A DNA stretch of 64,000 nucleotides from Flavobacterium araucananum (GTDB lineage: Bacteria; Bacteroidota; Bacteroidia; Flavobacteriales; Flavobacteriaceae), in NCBI RefSeq assembly GCF_002222055.1, contig NZ_MUGS01000007.1, forward strand, positions 1 through 64,000, given 5' to 3'. Position numbers and translations under genes: made by a program. The notes under the pieces are model-generated. The model was not told the origin of the DNA. It searched no databases and worked only from the letters and a program-made list of their open reading frames with translations. Shown piece by piece: positions 8,493 through 17,728 of the stretch (position 1 is the first letter of the stretch; each line of letters starts with the position of its first letter).

Positions 8493-9256
8493 ATTTTAAT
8501 CTCAAAGACGTCTTTATCACTCAGGAAATCGAGTTTTTTTCGAGTTTCCAACATTTCATTTTTATCCAGTTCAACAATAAAAACAGCCTCTGTTTCCTGT
8601 GGTTCCAGAATATAATTTCCCAAAAAATCGACCACCTGCGAATGTCCTGTGTGCTCATAATTGTTAGCATCCAGCCCTACCCTGTTTACACCAACTGCAT
8701 AACTTAAATTCTCGATTGCCCTGGCTTTTAGCAAAGCATCCCAGGCATTGGTGCGTACTTTGGGCCAGTTGGCAACATACAATAGCAAGTCATAATTTTC
8801 GATATTTCGTGCAAAAACCGGAAATCTTAAATCGTAACAAACCTGCAGGCAAATTTTCCAATCCAGGTATTCTACGATCACCTTTTCGTTTCCGTTGGTA
8901 TAAAATTTATCCTCTCCGGCCAGCGAAAACAAATGACGCTTGTTATAATATTTAATTTCTCCTGACGGAAATACAAATACCATACGGTTATAATACTTTT
9001 CATTTTCGACAATAATCAAACTTCCTGTAATAGCGAAGTTTTTTTGTTTTGCCAACGTCTTTAACCATAACACTGTCTCGCCCTGCATTGTTTCTGCAAC
9101 TGCCTGCGCATTCATGGTAAATCCTGTAGAAAACATTTCCGGAAGCACCACTAAATTAACGGTTGAACCGATCTGATTTATTTTCGATTCGAAGCTATTT
9201 CTGTTTTTAACAGCGTCTTCCCAATAAAGGTCTGATTGTATAAGTGCGATTTTCAT
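8489..9256 (-). CDS. Nitrilase-superfamily omega-amidase (YafV-like)
   Basis: C-N hydrolase of 255 residues. The catalytic triad is visible: Glu40 (VVLPEMFSTGF), Lys106 (YYNKRHLF) and Cys140 (LQVCYDLRFP). The CYDLRFP context and FSTGFTM match omega-amidases, which hydrolyse alpha-ketoglutaramate or alpha-ketosuccinamate, damage or by-products of glutamine and asparagine transamination. Cytosolic; no signal peptide. Length is normal for the family. The gene is convergent with the Ig-like lipoprotein gene and divergent from susC. Confidence 0.9.
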   Translation of the reverse strand: MKIALIQSDLYWEDAVKNRNSFESKINQIGSTVNLVVLPEMFSTGFTMNAQAVAETMQGETVLWLKTLAKQKNFAITGSLIIVENEKYYNRMVFVFPSGEIKYYNKRHLFSLAGEDKFYTNGNEKVIVEYLDWKICLQVCYDLRFPVFARNIENYDLLLYVANWPKVRTNAWDALLKARAIENLSYAVGVNRVGLDANNYEHTGHSQVVDFLGNYILEPQETEAVFIVELDKNEMLETRKKLDFLSDKDVFEIKI

Positions 9257-9385
9257 ATTTCAAAAATACGAATTTTAAGATTAAAATTGTTTTTTCTAAA
9301 AAAAGCATTATTTGCAAAATTTTCTCAAAACACCTTTATAAATCGCACTTCTTTTGGATATTAAAAATACTTCACGAAAAAATAT

Positions 9386-9420
9386 TGCAAAAAATATGCG
9401 CTTTATGCAAAAAATATGCA
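9386..9420. promoter_or_regulatory. Two tandem TGCA-N7-TGCR operator-like sites
   Basis: TGCAAAAAATATGCG (9386-9400) and TGCAAAAAATATGCA (9406-9420) are 20 bp apart, two helical turns. The second ends exactly 19 nt before the TATATTTG -7 box of susC. The same motif occurs twice in the deoR-GH20 intergenic region, so DeoR is the likely binding protein. Confidence 0.6.
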
Positions 9421-9439
9421 AATGTGAAAAATAAATATT

Positions 9440-9447
9440 TATATTTG
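9440..9447 (+). promoter_or_regulatory. -7 element of the susCD promoter
   Basis: TATATTTG fits TAnnTTTG. The predicted start is near 9453, giving a leader of about 35 nt. There is no clear TTG at -33; the TGCA half-site occupies that position. A six-codon ORF (ATG 9471, product MKTTEL) has its TGA overlapping the susC ATG as ATGA. Confidence 0.6.
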
Positions 9448-9487
9448 ATCGCCAATAAAAACCAAAAAACATGAAAACCACAGAATT

Positions 9488-12400
9488 ATGAAAACAAAGC
9501 TAATTTCATTAGTATTTATTGGGGGGATGATCTTCTCAGCAAATGCGAAAGAGGTTGCAATTAAAAAGCACCTTTTTGAACAAAAAAGCAATCAGATTGA
9601 AATTACCGGTCAGATTTTAGGTCAGGATGACGGGATGCCAATTGCCGGAGCTACTATTTATGCCGAAAGCAACAGCAAAAACGCTACAATATCTGATGAA
9701 AACGGAAAATTCAAACTAAATGTTCCGGAAAACGAAAGCCACATTGTTATATCCTACATGGGCTACCAACCACTCCATTTTCCGCTCATTCAATCTGCAA
9801 ATTTAATCATAAGATTAAAACCGGCCGAAAATGTTCTGGATCAGGTATTAGTAACCGCATTAGGAGTTAAAAAAAGCAGCAAAGCTATTGCTTATGCCGT
9901 AACAGAGCTTAAAGGAACTGAATTTACAAAGGCAAAAGAAACCAATATTGCCAATGCATTAGTAGGTAAAATTGCAGGTGTAAACGTGAGCAGCACCGCA
10001 ACAGGCCCTAACGGTTCCAGCCGTGTTGTAATACGAGGAAACGGATCGCTAAACGGGAATAACCAGCCTATGTATGTCGTAAATGATTTACCTATTGACA
10101 ATACACAACTAAACTTGCCCGGAATTGGAAACGGTCCCGGATCTACCAGAATCAATGTCGATCGTGGCGACGGAACTTCTGTAATAAATGCAGATGATAT
10201 TAAAACCATAACCGTTCTAAAAGGCGGGACAGCAGCGGCACTATACGGTGCAAATGCTGCAAATGGTGTTATCCTGATCCAGACCAAAAGAGGTACTGCT
10301 CAAAAAGGGATCGGGGTGGATTATAATACGTCATTTACATTCGAAACGCCATCGATTATACCAGACTGGCAGTACGAATACGGTTCCGGAGCAAACGGCA
10401 AAAAACCAACCACGCAAGCCGAAGCCGTTGCAGATGGTCGCTGGTCGTGGGGTGCCAAAATTGACGGAACAGATGTAGTACAATTTGATGGAGTGGCAAG
10501 ACCTTATGTGGCTCAAAAAAACAACATTAAAAACTTCTACAACACAGGAACAACTTTTATTAACTCTCTTGCTTTGTCAGGAGGAAACGAAAAAGCAACG
10601 GGACGTCTTTCTTTCTCAAACATGGAAAATAAAGGTATTGTACCCAATTCTGATTTTAATCGAAAAAGCCTTAATATCGCCAGTAATGTCAACCTGACAA
10701 ATTGGTTAAAATTTGATGTAGTCGCGCAATATAACTTAGAAAAATCCAACAACAGAGTAACAGTTTCTGATGCCGAAGCAAACCCAAACTGGGGTACCTA
10801 CATGATCGCCAATACAGTCGACATTAGAAATCTTGCTCCGGGATATGATGCAAATGGTGTAGAACAAGCCTGGAATCCGGTTGCTGTGGCAACAAATCCC
10901 TATTTTGTTGTCAATAAAATTAAAAATAACGACACCAAAAATCGTTTTATCGGGATGTTGAATGTAAAATTAAACTTTACTCCAGAATTGTTTCTTCAGG
11001 GTAGAATTGGTCAGGATTTTACAGATTATGAATTCTTTGGCTATATCCCAAAAACAACTTTAAACAATCCGGTTGGATATGCACAGGGATCAAGAATGAA
11101 AATATCAAACATAAATTCTGAGGCAATTCTTAACTATACCAAGAAAAACATCTACAATGATTTCTCTTTAAATGCCTTAGTTGGGGTAAACTCCCGTACC
11201 AACTTAAGAGACGAAACCAGAGTCGAAGGTTCCAACTACGTATTAGACGATTTTTATGCCTTGAGCAATTTATCTACACTTGCCTATAGTTATCCTTACG
11301 GAAAAACCAAAACAAACTCGGTTTATGGTGCTGCAGATTTCGATTATAAAAACATCGTTTTCCTGAACATTACAGGACGTCAGGATTGGTTCTCTACACT
11401 TTCTAAAGAAAACAATACAGTATTTTATCCTTCTGTAGGAACAAGTGTTATTGTATCTGATATTGTAACAATGCCGGAATTTGTATCATTTGCCAAACTA
11501 AGAAGTTCATGGGCACAAGTGGGTGGTGCAACGCCGGATCCTTATGCACTAAACCAATCTTACTCTATGATTCAGGGTGGGCATAACGGGCAGCAGTTGC
11601 AAGGACCAACAAGTTCCAGAGTTCCCAACCCAACTTTAAGTCCGTTGACCTCTACAACATTTGAGATTGGAACTGATTTAGGGTTTTTCCACAACCGTTT
11701 AAACCTTGATTTTGCGTGGTACAACCGTGCAACAACCAATGATATTGTCGAAACTACAATCTCTAACGCTTCAGGATCAAGTACAGCTTTATTGAATCTT
11801 GGAAAAATGAGAAACAAAGGAGTTGAAGTTTTATTGAGTGGAAAAATCATCAATTCAGAAAATTTCTCGTGGGAAGCCAGTTTCAACGGATCCTATAATC
11901 AAAACACAGTCGAAGCACTTACAGATCAGTTAAACTCCATCACGATGGCAACATCTGTAAACGGATATGTTACCATAACAAGTGATGTTGGTCGCCCGTA
12001 CAGTATCATAAAAGGATACAAACCTCGTGTTGATGCCAACGGAAATACAGTTTATAATGTAAGTGGCGGTTCTGCCACTATAGCACAAGGGCCACTTCAG
12101 GAATTAGGTCAGGGAGTGCATCCCTGGGCAGCAGGAATTAGCAACGAATTCAAATACAAAAACATCTCGTTTAGCTTTTTGATCGATGGTAAATTTGGAG
12201 GAAGCTTATATTCCGGAACAGATTTGTACGGGACCCGTATGGGATTAACAAAATTAACCCTTGAGGGTCGTGAAAACGGTTTGCCAATAAAAGGAGTTGA
12301 CACAAACGGAAATCCGGTTGATATGGTTATTGCTCCGGAAAACTTAAGAACATACTATGATGGTTTAAGAAACATCTCGTCAACATTTGTTTACGATGCC

Positions 12401-12643
12401 AGTTTTATAAAACTACGTCAGGTAATTTTAGGGTACGACTTACCAATTCAAAAAATAAAAGGATTATCAAAACTTCAGGGAGCATCCGTTTCATTTGTAG
12501 CAAGAAACCTATTCATTCTTTATAAGAAAACACCAAACGTAGATCCTGAATCTGTATTTAGTGCAGGAAATGCTCAGGGTGTAGAACAATTTGGAGTGCC
12601 AAAAACGAGAAGTTTCGGTTTAAGTTTAAATGTTAAATTTTAA
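9488..12643 (+). CDS. SusC/RagA-type TonB-dependent outer-membrane transporter
   Basis: Protein of 1051 residues with a signal peptide of about 20 residues (MKTKLISLVFIGGMIFSANA). A CarboxypepD_reg-like domain follows (ITGQILGQDDGMPIAGATIY to about residue 110), then the TonB plug (VLVTALGVKKSSKAIAYAV, VRGNGSLNGN-type region, VLKGGTAAALYGANAANGVI) and a large beta-barrel. It forms the channel of a SusCD uptake complex, energised by TonB. SusD follows 34 bp downstream. The neighbouring catabolic genes suggest an amino-sugar, glycan or D-amino-acid-containing ligand. The ATG at 9488 fits the signal peptide. Confidence 0.95.
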   Translation: MKTKLISLVFIGGMIFSANAKEVAIKKHLFEQKSNQIEITGQILGQDDGMPIAGATIYAESNSKNATISDENGKFKLNVPENESHIVISYMGYQPLHFPLIQSANLIIRLKPAENVLDQVLVTALGVKKSSKAIAYAVTELKGTEFTKAKETNIANALVGKIAGVNVSSTATGPNGSSRVVIRGNGSLNGNNQPMYVVNDLPIDNTQLNLPGIGNGPGSTRINVDRGDGTSVINADDIKTITVLKGGTAAALYGANAANGVILIQTKRGTAQKGIGVDYNTSFTFETPSIIPDWQYEYGSGANGKKPTTQAEAVADGRWSWGAKIDGTDVVQFDGVARPYVAQKNNIKNFYNTGTTFINSLALSGGNEKATGRLSFSNMENKGIVPNSDFNRKSLNIASNVNLTNWLKFDVVAQYNLEKSNNRVTVSDAEANPNWGTYMIANTVDIRNLAPGYDANGVEQAWNPVAVATNPYFVVNKIKNNDTKNRFIGMLNVKLNFTPELFLQGRIGQDFTDYEFFGYIPKTTLNNPVGYAQGSRMKISNINSEAILNYTKKNIYNDFSLNALVGVNSRTNLRDETRVEGSNYVLDDFYALSNLSTLAYSYPYGKTKTNSVYGAADFDYKNIVFLNITGRQDWFSTLSKENNTVFYPSVGTSVIVSDIVTMPEFVSFAKLRSSWAQVGGATPDPYALNQSYSMIQGGHNGQQLQGPTSSRVPNPTLSPLTSTTFEIGTDLGFFHNRLNLDFAWYNRATTNDIVETTISNASGSSTALLNLGKMRNKGVEVLLSGKIINSENFSWEASFNGSYNQNTVEALTDQLNSITMATSVNGYVTITSDVGRPYSIIKGYKPRVDANGNTVYNVSGGSATIAQGPLQELGQGVHPWAAGISNEFKYKNISFSFLIDGKFGGSLYSGTDLYGTRMGLTKLTLEGRENGLPIKGVDTNGNPVDMVIAPENLRTYYDGLRNISSTFVYDASFIKLRQVILGYDLPIQKIKGLSKLQGASVSFVARNLFILYKKTPNVDPESVFSAGNAQGVEQFGVPKTRSFGLSLNVKF

Positions 12644-12677
12644 ACTCACTTAATTGCTAATTTTTAAATTAAAAGAC

Positions 12678-14207
12678 ATGAAAAAGTTAACCATTTTATA
12701 TATCACAGGGGTACTTCTGACAAGTATGACATCCTGTACCAAGGATTTTGACGAAATCAATACGAACCCAAATGTTGTAGACAAACCAAATCCGAATTTT
12801 ATTTTCAGCAAAGCACAACTAGACGGTTTAAACAATAATTATTTTGCTACCAATATTCTCGAATGTGGCGGAATGCTGCAACATTATGCAACGTATAAAG
12901 AAGCCTCTGGTGCCGGAGATAAATATTTAAGTAATGAAGTTTATTATTCGGCTTATTTTAATCAGGTTTACCCAACCGCATTAAACGAAACAGAAATCGT
13001 AATCAATGCCGTAAAAAGTACGCCAACAGACAGCAACAAACTTAATATTGCCAGAATCTGGAAAGCGTATTTGTACCACAGAATCACAGATTTGTACGGC
13101 GACATCCCATATTCTGATGCTGCAAAAGCACTAAGTCAATCTGTCTTTCTTCCTAAATATGATACACAGGAATTTATCTACAAGGATTTATTAAAAGAAT
13201 TAGACGAAGCAGCTACAGCATTAGATCCTGCTAAACCAAGTTTTGGCAAAGCCGATTTTATCTATGACGGAGATGTTGCAAAATGGAAAAAGTTCTCGTA
13301 TTCTTTGATGCTTCGTTTAGGATTGCGACTAAGCAAAATCGATCCGGCGCTATCAAAAACATGGGTAACCAAAGCGATCGCAGGCGGAGTAATTTTGAAT
13401 ACTGCCGACAATGCAATCATGAAATATACAGACGGACCTAATGATATTAACAGAAATCCGGTTGGTTTCGATTCGAGAAAACAAGATTTTACAGCAGGTT
13501 CTTTTGGTCAAAAAAATGTTGAAGGCGGAAAATTAGCCAAAACATTCATCGATTTACTGAAAACAACTGCCGATCCCCGAATTAGTGTTTATGCAGGAGT
13601 TTGGCAAGGAACAACTCAAAATACAACGCTTGCGGCCCAAAAAGGGTTCCCCAACGGAACCAAAATAGCGCCAACAGCAGCTGAACAAGCTACTTATTCT
13701 GAGCCTAACCAAAGTACTGTTTTTAAATACGATGCCCCGCTGATGCTAATAAGCAATGCCGAAACCAACTTGTACCTTGCCGAAGCTGCTGCAAGAGGCT
13801 GGTACACCAATGAAACCGATAAAGATTTATATGAAAAAGGGGTAAAAGCTTCTTTCTTAAACATGGGAATTTACGGAGTTAGTTACACCATAACCGATGC
13901 AACACCTTATTTAACCCTTAATCCGTACAATACGGCAGGATCTTTTGAGGCTAAAATGAACCAAATTCACACACAGCTTTATATAGCATTGTTTGTAGAC
14001 GAGCAAGAAGTTTATGCCAACTGGAGAAGAACAGGATATCCTGTTTTAGTACCGGTAAATTTTCCGGGCAACGTTACAAACGGCACCATACCAAGACGTT
14101 TCAAATACCCAACCAGCGAATATTCAGTGAATTCGAGTAACTTAGCTGAAGCAATTAAACGCCAGGGAGAAGATAGTTTTACAACCAGAATGTGGTGGGA
14201 TAAATAG
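12678..14207 (+). CDS. SusD/RagB-type surface lipoprotein
   Basis: The ATG at 12678 gives the lipoprotein signal MKKLTILYITGVLLTSMTSC (Cys20), so it is preferred over the in-frame codon at 12654. The SusD hallmarks are present: TKDFDEINTNPN after the Cys, a TPR-like helical body with RITDLYGDIPYSDA, ANWRRTGYPVL near the end and a C-terminal FTTRMWWDK. It forms the lid of the SusC channel and binds ligand at the cell surface. It belongs to the SusD-like_2 type (about 510 residues). Confidence 0.94.
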   Translation: MKKLTILYITGVLLTSMTSCTKDFDEINTNPNVVDKPNPNFIFSKAQLDGLNNNYFATNILECGGMLQHYATYKEASGAGDKYLSNEVYYSAYFNQVYPTALNETEIVINAVKSTPTDSNKLNIARIWKAYLYHRITDLYGDIPYSDAAKALSQSVFLPKYDTQEFIYKDLLKELDEAATALDPAKPSFGKADFIYDGDVAKWKKFSYSLMLRLGLRLSKIDPALSKTWVTKAIAGGVILNTADNAIMKYTDGPNDINRNPVGFDSRKQDFTAGSFGQKNVEGGKLAKTFIDLLKTTADPRISVYAGVWQGTTQNTTLAAQKGFPNGTKIAPTAAEQATYSEPNQSTVFKYDAPLMLISNAETNLYLAEAAARGWYTNETDKDLYEKGVKASFLNMGIYGVSYTITDATPYLTLNPYNTAGSFEAKMNQIHTQLYIALFVDEQEVYANWRRTGYPVLVPVNFPGNVTNGTIPRRFKYPTSEYSVNSSNLAEAIKRQGEDSFTTRMWWDK

Positions 14208-14227
14208 TAATCTTTCTGTGTAAATAA

Positions 14228-14371
14228 TTTAAACACATAGAAACATAGCTTTTATTTGCGCTAAAAAAAGGCGTTTCACTTGCATTAAAACACATAGTTA
14301 CTATGCGCTAAAAGCTAGCTTTTTTTAACCCCTTAATTCAAGTAAAAAATCTATGTTTCTATGTGTTTAAA
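14228..14371. repeat. 144-bp palindromic MITE-like element, copy 1
   Basis: The element is bounded by a perfect 21-bp terminal inverted repeat (14228-14248 and 14351-14371, core ACACATAGAAACATAG). Its interior contains AAGCTAGCTTTTT and AAGGCGTTTCACTTGCA. A second 144-bp copy in the opposite orientation lies at 16479-16622. The rest of the 14208-14543 gap contains an ATCTGCG-type dispersed repeat (about 14408-14440) and no gene. Confidence 0.75.
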
Positions 14372-14543
14372 TCAAAGTCACAGATTAAAAGATTAAAGAA
14401 ATTATAAAATCTGCGCGATCTGCAAAATCTGCGTGAAAAAATAGTTAACACATAGATTTAATTTGGCAATCAACACAGAATCTATGGGTGCCAATAAAAT
14501 TTTCACCAATTACTCTCATCGAGTTTAATAATACAAAAGATAA

Positions 14544-15863
14544 ATGAGCATATTAATTCTTACGGCATGCATTGCGTTTTTAATCGTCCAGATAGCCTGG
14601 TTTAAAATCAATCCGTTTATTGCCTTTATCATAACAGCTTTATTAGCAGGTCTGTTTTTAGGTCTGCCAATAAACACTTTGTCACAAACGGTTCAAAAAG
14701 GTTTAGGCGAAATGTTAGGATCTATTACGTTGATTATTGTTTTTGGGACCTGTATTGGTAAACTTACCGTTTCATCTGGTGCTGCCAATGTCATTGCCAA
14801 AACAGTTATGGGATGGACGGGCAAAAAATACGTACGCCTTGGCTTAATGATTACCGGATTTATTGTTGGGATACCACTGTTTTATAGTGTTGGATTTGTT
14901 TTGTTAGTACCCTTAATCTTCTCAGTAGCCCATCAATTTAAATTATCAAAAGTATATCTGGGAATCCCGATGCTGGCGTCGCTGTCAGTAGCACATGGTT
15001 TTTTGCCCCCGCATCCGTCTCCAATGGCTTTGAGCAGTATTTTGAAAGCTGATATCGGACTTGTTTTAGTCTACGGAATTATCATTGCAATCCCCACTAT
15101 TTTTATTGCGGGTTTGTTGTTTTCAAATTTGCTTAAAAACATCAAAACCGAATCGGATCATGAGATCCTGAATGTCGAAGAAATCATAAACGGAGGAAAA
15201 CAACCTAGTTTTTCTATTAGTTTATTCTCTGCCTTATTTCCTGTTTTCGGGTTAACGCTGACTTCTATTTTACCTATGATATCCAAAAATGAAACTTTAG
15301 ATAACATCTGTAAAACTGTTGGTGAACCCAGTATGATTATGTTGATTTCTTTATTGATTTGTACCTATACTTTAGGAATCAGAATGAATCGAAGCATTAC
15401 CTCAGTAATGGATGATTATGCCATTGCGATAAAAGATGTTGCTTTGATTGTTTTAATTGTTGGTGGAGCCGGAGGTTTAAAAGAAGTAATGATCGTAAGC
15501 GGTGTAAACGAAACTATAGTAACTGCTTTAACACAAATAAACATTCATCCTTATTTATTGGCCTGGATGATGGCGGCAATCATACGCGTTTGTGTGGGTT
15601 CTGCTACAGCTGCCGGATTAATGACTGCCAGCGTTTTATTGCCTTTACTACAAACCACTGGACTCGACCCTAACTTATTGGTTTTGTCCGTAGGAGCCGG
15701 AAGTTTAATGTGCTCGCATGTAAACGATCCAAGCTTCTGGATGTTCAAAGAATATTTTAATATCAGCCTGAAAGATACCTTCAAATCATGGACCGTCATG
15801 GAATCTCTGGTATCTGTTTTAGGAATCATTTTCGTTTTTATTTTAAACTCTATAATACATTAA
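14544..15863 (+). CDS. GntP-family permease
   Basis: Integral membrane protein of 439 residues with about 12 hydrophobic segments. GntP-family signatures are visible: VGIPLFYSVGFVLLVPLIF, HGFLPPHPSPMA, and a C-terminal half with VGSATAAGLMTAS and HVNDPSFWMFKEYF. GntP proteins are proton symporters for gluconate and related sugar acids, and some members carry D-serine or other hydroxy acids. It sits between susCD and RidA, with KDG-type kinase and aldolase genes downstream, so a sugar acid or amino sugar acid such as glucosaminate is plausible. The substrate is inferred. Confidence 0.9.
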   Translation: MSILILTACIAFLIVQIAWFKINPFIAFIITALLAGLFLGLPINTLSQTVQKGLGEMLGSITLIIVFGTCIGKLTVSSGAANVIAKTVMGWTGKKYVRLGLMITGFIVGIPLFYSVGFVLLVPLIFSVAHQFKLSKVYLGIPMLASLSVAHGFLPPHPSPMALSSILKADIGLVLVYGIIIAIPTIFIAGLLFSNLLKNIKTESDHEILNVEEIINGGKQPSFSISLFSALFPVFGLTLTSILPMISKNETLDNICKTVGEPSMIMLISLLICTYTLGIRMNRSITSVMDDYAIAIKDVALIVLIVGGAGGLKEVMIVSGVNETIVTALTQINIHPYLLAWMMAAIIRVCVGSATAAGLMTASVLLPLLQTTGLDPNLLVLSVGAGSLMCSHVNDPSFWMFKEYFNISLKDTFKSWTVMESLVSVLGIIFVFILNSIIH

Positions 15864-15867
15864 TATC

Positions 15868-16335
15868 ATGAATTTATTACCACAAGAAAAATTTGAAACA
15901 TTAGGCTTATCATTACCGCCGGCACCGCAGCCACTTGGTATTTATAAACCTTATTTGGTTGATGGTAAATATTTATACCTTTCAGGTCACGGGCCTGTTA
16001 ACGACGACAAATCTTTAATCATTGGCCGCATTGGTGATGATATGGATATCGAAGAAGGAAAACTGGCAGCAAGACAAGTAGGCTTAACCATGCTTTCTAC
16101 GATTGTAACCAATTTTGGGAGCCTGAACAAAGTAAAACGTGTTATAAAAGTTTTAGGAATGGTCAATTGCAACGGCGAATTCCTGAGACATCCGTATGTA
16201 ATAAACGGTTGTAGCGAATTGTTTGCCGAAGTTTGGGGACAAGAAAACGGAATTGGCGTAAGAAGCGCCGTAGGAATGGGCTCACTACCGGACAATATTC
16301 CTGTTGAAGTTGAAGCTGTTTTCGAATTATATTAA
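15868..16335 (+). CDS. RidA/YjgF-family protein
   Basis: RidA-fold protein of 155 residues, slightly longer than E. coli RidA. GKYLYLSGHGPV, KRVIKVLGMVNCNGEF and GIGVRSAVGMGSLPDNIPVEVEAVFEL are family signatures; the Arg in GVRSAVG and the Glu near the end match the deaminase site. RidA hydrolyses reactive enamines and imines made by PLP-dependent dehydratases. That fits its presence with the D-TA/D-serine dehydratase family gene in this locus. It starts 4 bp after the GntP gene, so the two are co-transcribed. Confidence 0.92.
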   Translation: MNLLPQEKFETLGLSLPPAPQPLGIYKPYLVDGKYLYLSGHGPVNDDKSLIIGRIGDDMDIEEGKLAARQVGLTMLSTIVTNFGSLNKVKRVIKVLGMVNCNGEFLRHPYVINGCSELFAEVWGQENGIGVRSAVGMGSLPDNIPVEVEAVFELY

Positions 16336-16384
16336 AGAAAAGTTATGCCACAGATTAATTGGATTAAAAAGGATTTTTTTGTTT

Positions 16385-16456
16385 GCCACGAATTTCACTA
16401 ATTAGCCCGAATTATTTTTACGCAGCGAATTAGTGAAAATTCGTGAAATTCGTGGC
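16385..16456. repeat. Dispersed GCCACGAAT...ATTCGTGGC inverted repeat, copy 1
   Basis: GCCACGAATTTCACTAATT (16385-16403) is mirrored by AATTAGTGAAAATTCGTG and GAAATTCGTGGC ending at 16456. Related ends occur at 20707/21012 and 38158/38286. No gene is visible in the 16336-16687 gap, which is filled by this repeat, MITE copy 2 and an AATCCGTGG-type sequence near 16650. Confidence 0.6.
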
Positions 16457-16478
16457 GACAATAAACTATGACAAAATT

Positions 16479-16622
16479 TTTAAACATATAGAAACATAGA
16501 TTTTTTACTTGTATACTAGAAGGGAGTAAAAAAAGCTAGCTTTTACACATAGCTATGTTTGTTAATGCAAGTGAAACGCCTTTTTTCAACACTTTCGAAA
16601 ACTATGTTTTTATGTGTTAAAA
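16479..16622. repeat. 144-bp palindromic MITE-like element, copy 2 (inverted)
   Basis: This element reads as the reverse complement of the one at 14228-14371 with scattered substitutions and has exactly the same length. Shared blocks in this orientation include AAAAAAGCTAGCTTTTA and AATGCAAGTGAAACGCCTTT. Its terminal repeats are slightly degenerate (ACATATAGAAACATAG and CTATGTTTTTATGTG). Confidence 0.7.
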
Positions 16623-16687
16623 GAATTAACCGCTACGTTTATAAATCATTTTAATCCGTGTAATCCGTGGCAAAAAAAATAACAACA

Positions 16688-17719
16688 ATGAACACAAACT
16701 CACCACAAACTAGAATTGCAACTTTTGGAGAATTATTACTCCGGATGAATGTTGCTGATGGAAACCGATTTACGCAAGCCAATGAAATAAAAATTCATGT
16801 AGGCGGTGCCGAAGCAAATGTTTGTGTTTTACTTTCTCAACTCGGGATTCAAACCGATTATATTACCCGATTACCCGAAAATGATTTGGCACAACTTGCG
16901 GTAAACGAACTTCAGAAATACAAAGTAAACACTTCAAAATGTGTTTATGGCGGAGAACGTTTGGGATTGTATTTTGTTGAAGCCGGAAATCAAATCAGGC
17001 AATCACAGGTTATTTACGACAGAAGCAATTCGTCGTTTGCAACTATCGAAAAAGATCAGATAAACTGGGATTTGGCTTTAGCCGATGTTACACATTTTCA
17101 TTGGTCAGGAATTAGTCCGGGAGTTTCAAACGAAGCAGGTTTAGCTTGTAAAGAAGCGATTTTGGCAGCACACAAAAAAGGTTTGCCCATTTCTTCCGAC
17201 TTTAATTATAGATCCAAATTGTGGCAATACGGAAAACACCCGTCTGAAATTATGCCGGATTTGCTTCAATACAGTACCATTACCGTTGCCGATCTTGATG
17301 CAATTGAAATTTATTTCGGAATCAAAACAGATAATACCGAATCAGATTCTGATCGTTTTCAGAAAACATTCGAATTATTAAAAGTAAAAATGCCTTTTCT
17401 AAAAACATTAGCAATGAGTTTTAGAAAATCAGATGGACCGGCGCATTTATACAAAGGATTACTGATTCACGAAGGTAATTTTTACCAAACACAAGAACAC
17501 AAAATACATGTTGTAACGGATCAAATTGGTTCCGGAGACGCTTTTAATGCAGGGTTATTATACGGATTATCCAATAAGTTTTCCGGACAGGAATCGATCG
17601 AATGGGCAACGGCCTGTGGCGTAATCAAACAAAGTATTCACGGAGATTTTGCCATAACAAATCTAAACGAAATAAGTCATTTCATCAAAAATGGCTCAAG
17701 TAATAGAATTAATAGATAA
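16688..17719 (+). CDS. PfkB-family sugar kinase, 2-keto-3-deoxygluconate kinase-like
   Basis: Ribokinase-fold protein of 343 residues. The ATG at 16688 is chosen over the GTG at 16667 because the fold begins at RIATFGELLLRMN. The substrate-binding GGAEANVCVLLSQLG and the catalytic GSGDAFNAGLLYGL with its base Asp are present. The sequence is closest to 2-dehydro-3-deoxygluconate kinases, giving KDG + ATP to KDPG. The aldolase gene follows 9 bp downstream, completing the lower Entner-Doudoroff branch to pyruvate and glyceraldehyde-3-phosphate. Cytosolic. Confidence 0.88.
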   Translation: MNTNSPQTRIATFGELLLRMNVADGNRFTQANEIKIHVGGAEANVCVLLSQLGIQTDYITRLPENDLAQLAVNELQKYKVNTSKCVYGGERLGLYFVEAGNQIRQSQVIYDRSNSSFATIEKDQINWDLALADVTHFHWSGISPGVSNEAGLACKEAILAAHKKGLPISSDFNYRSKLWQYGKHPSEIMPDLLQYSTITVADLDAIEIYFGIKTDNTESDSDRFQKTFELLKVKMPFLKTLAMSFRKSDGPAHLYKGLLIHEGNFYQTQEHKIHVVTDQIGSGDAFNAGLLYGLSNKFSGQESIEWATACGVIKQSIHGDFAITNLNEISHFIKNGSSNRINR

Positions 17720-17728
17720 ACAAAGAAT

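Noticed and set aside
9892..10287. 131-codon minus-strand ORF within susC
   Set aside because: Low-complexity antisense shadow of a well-supported gene.
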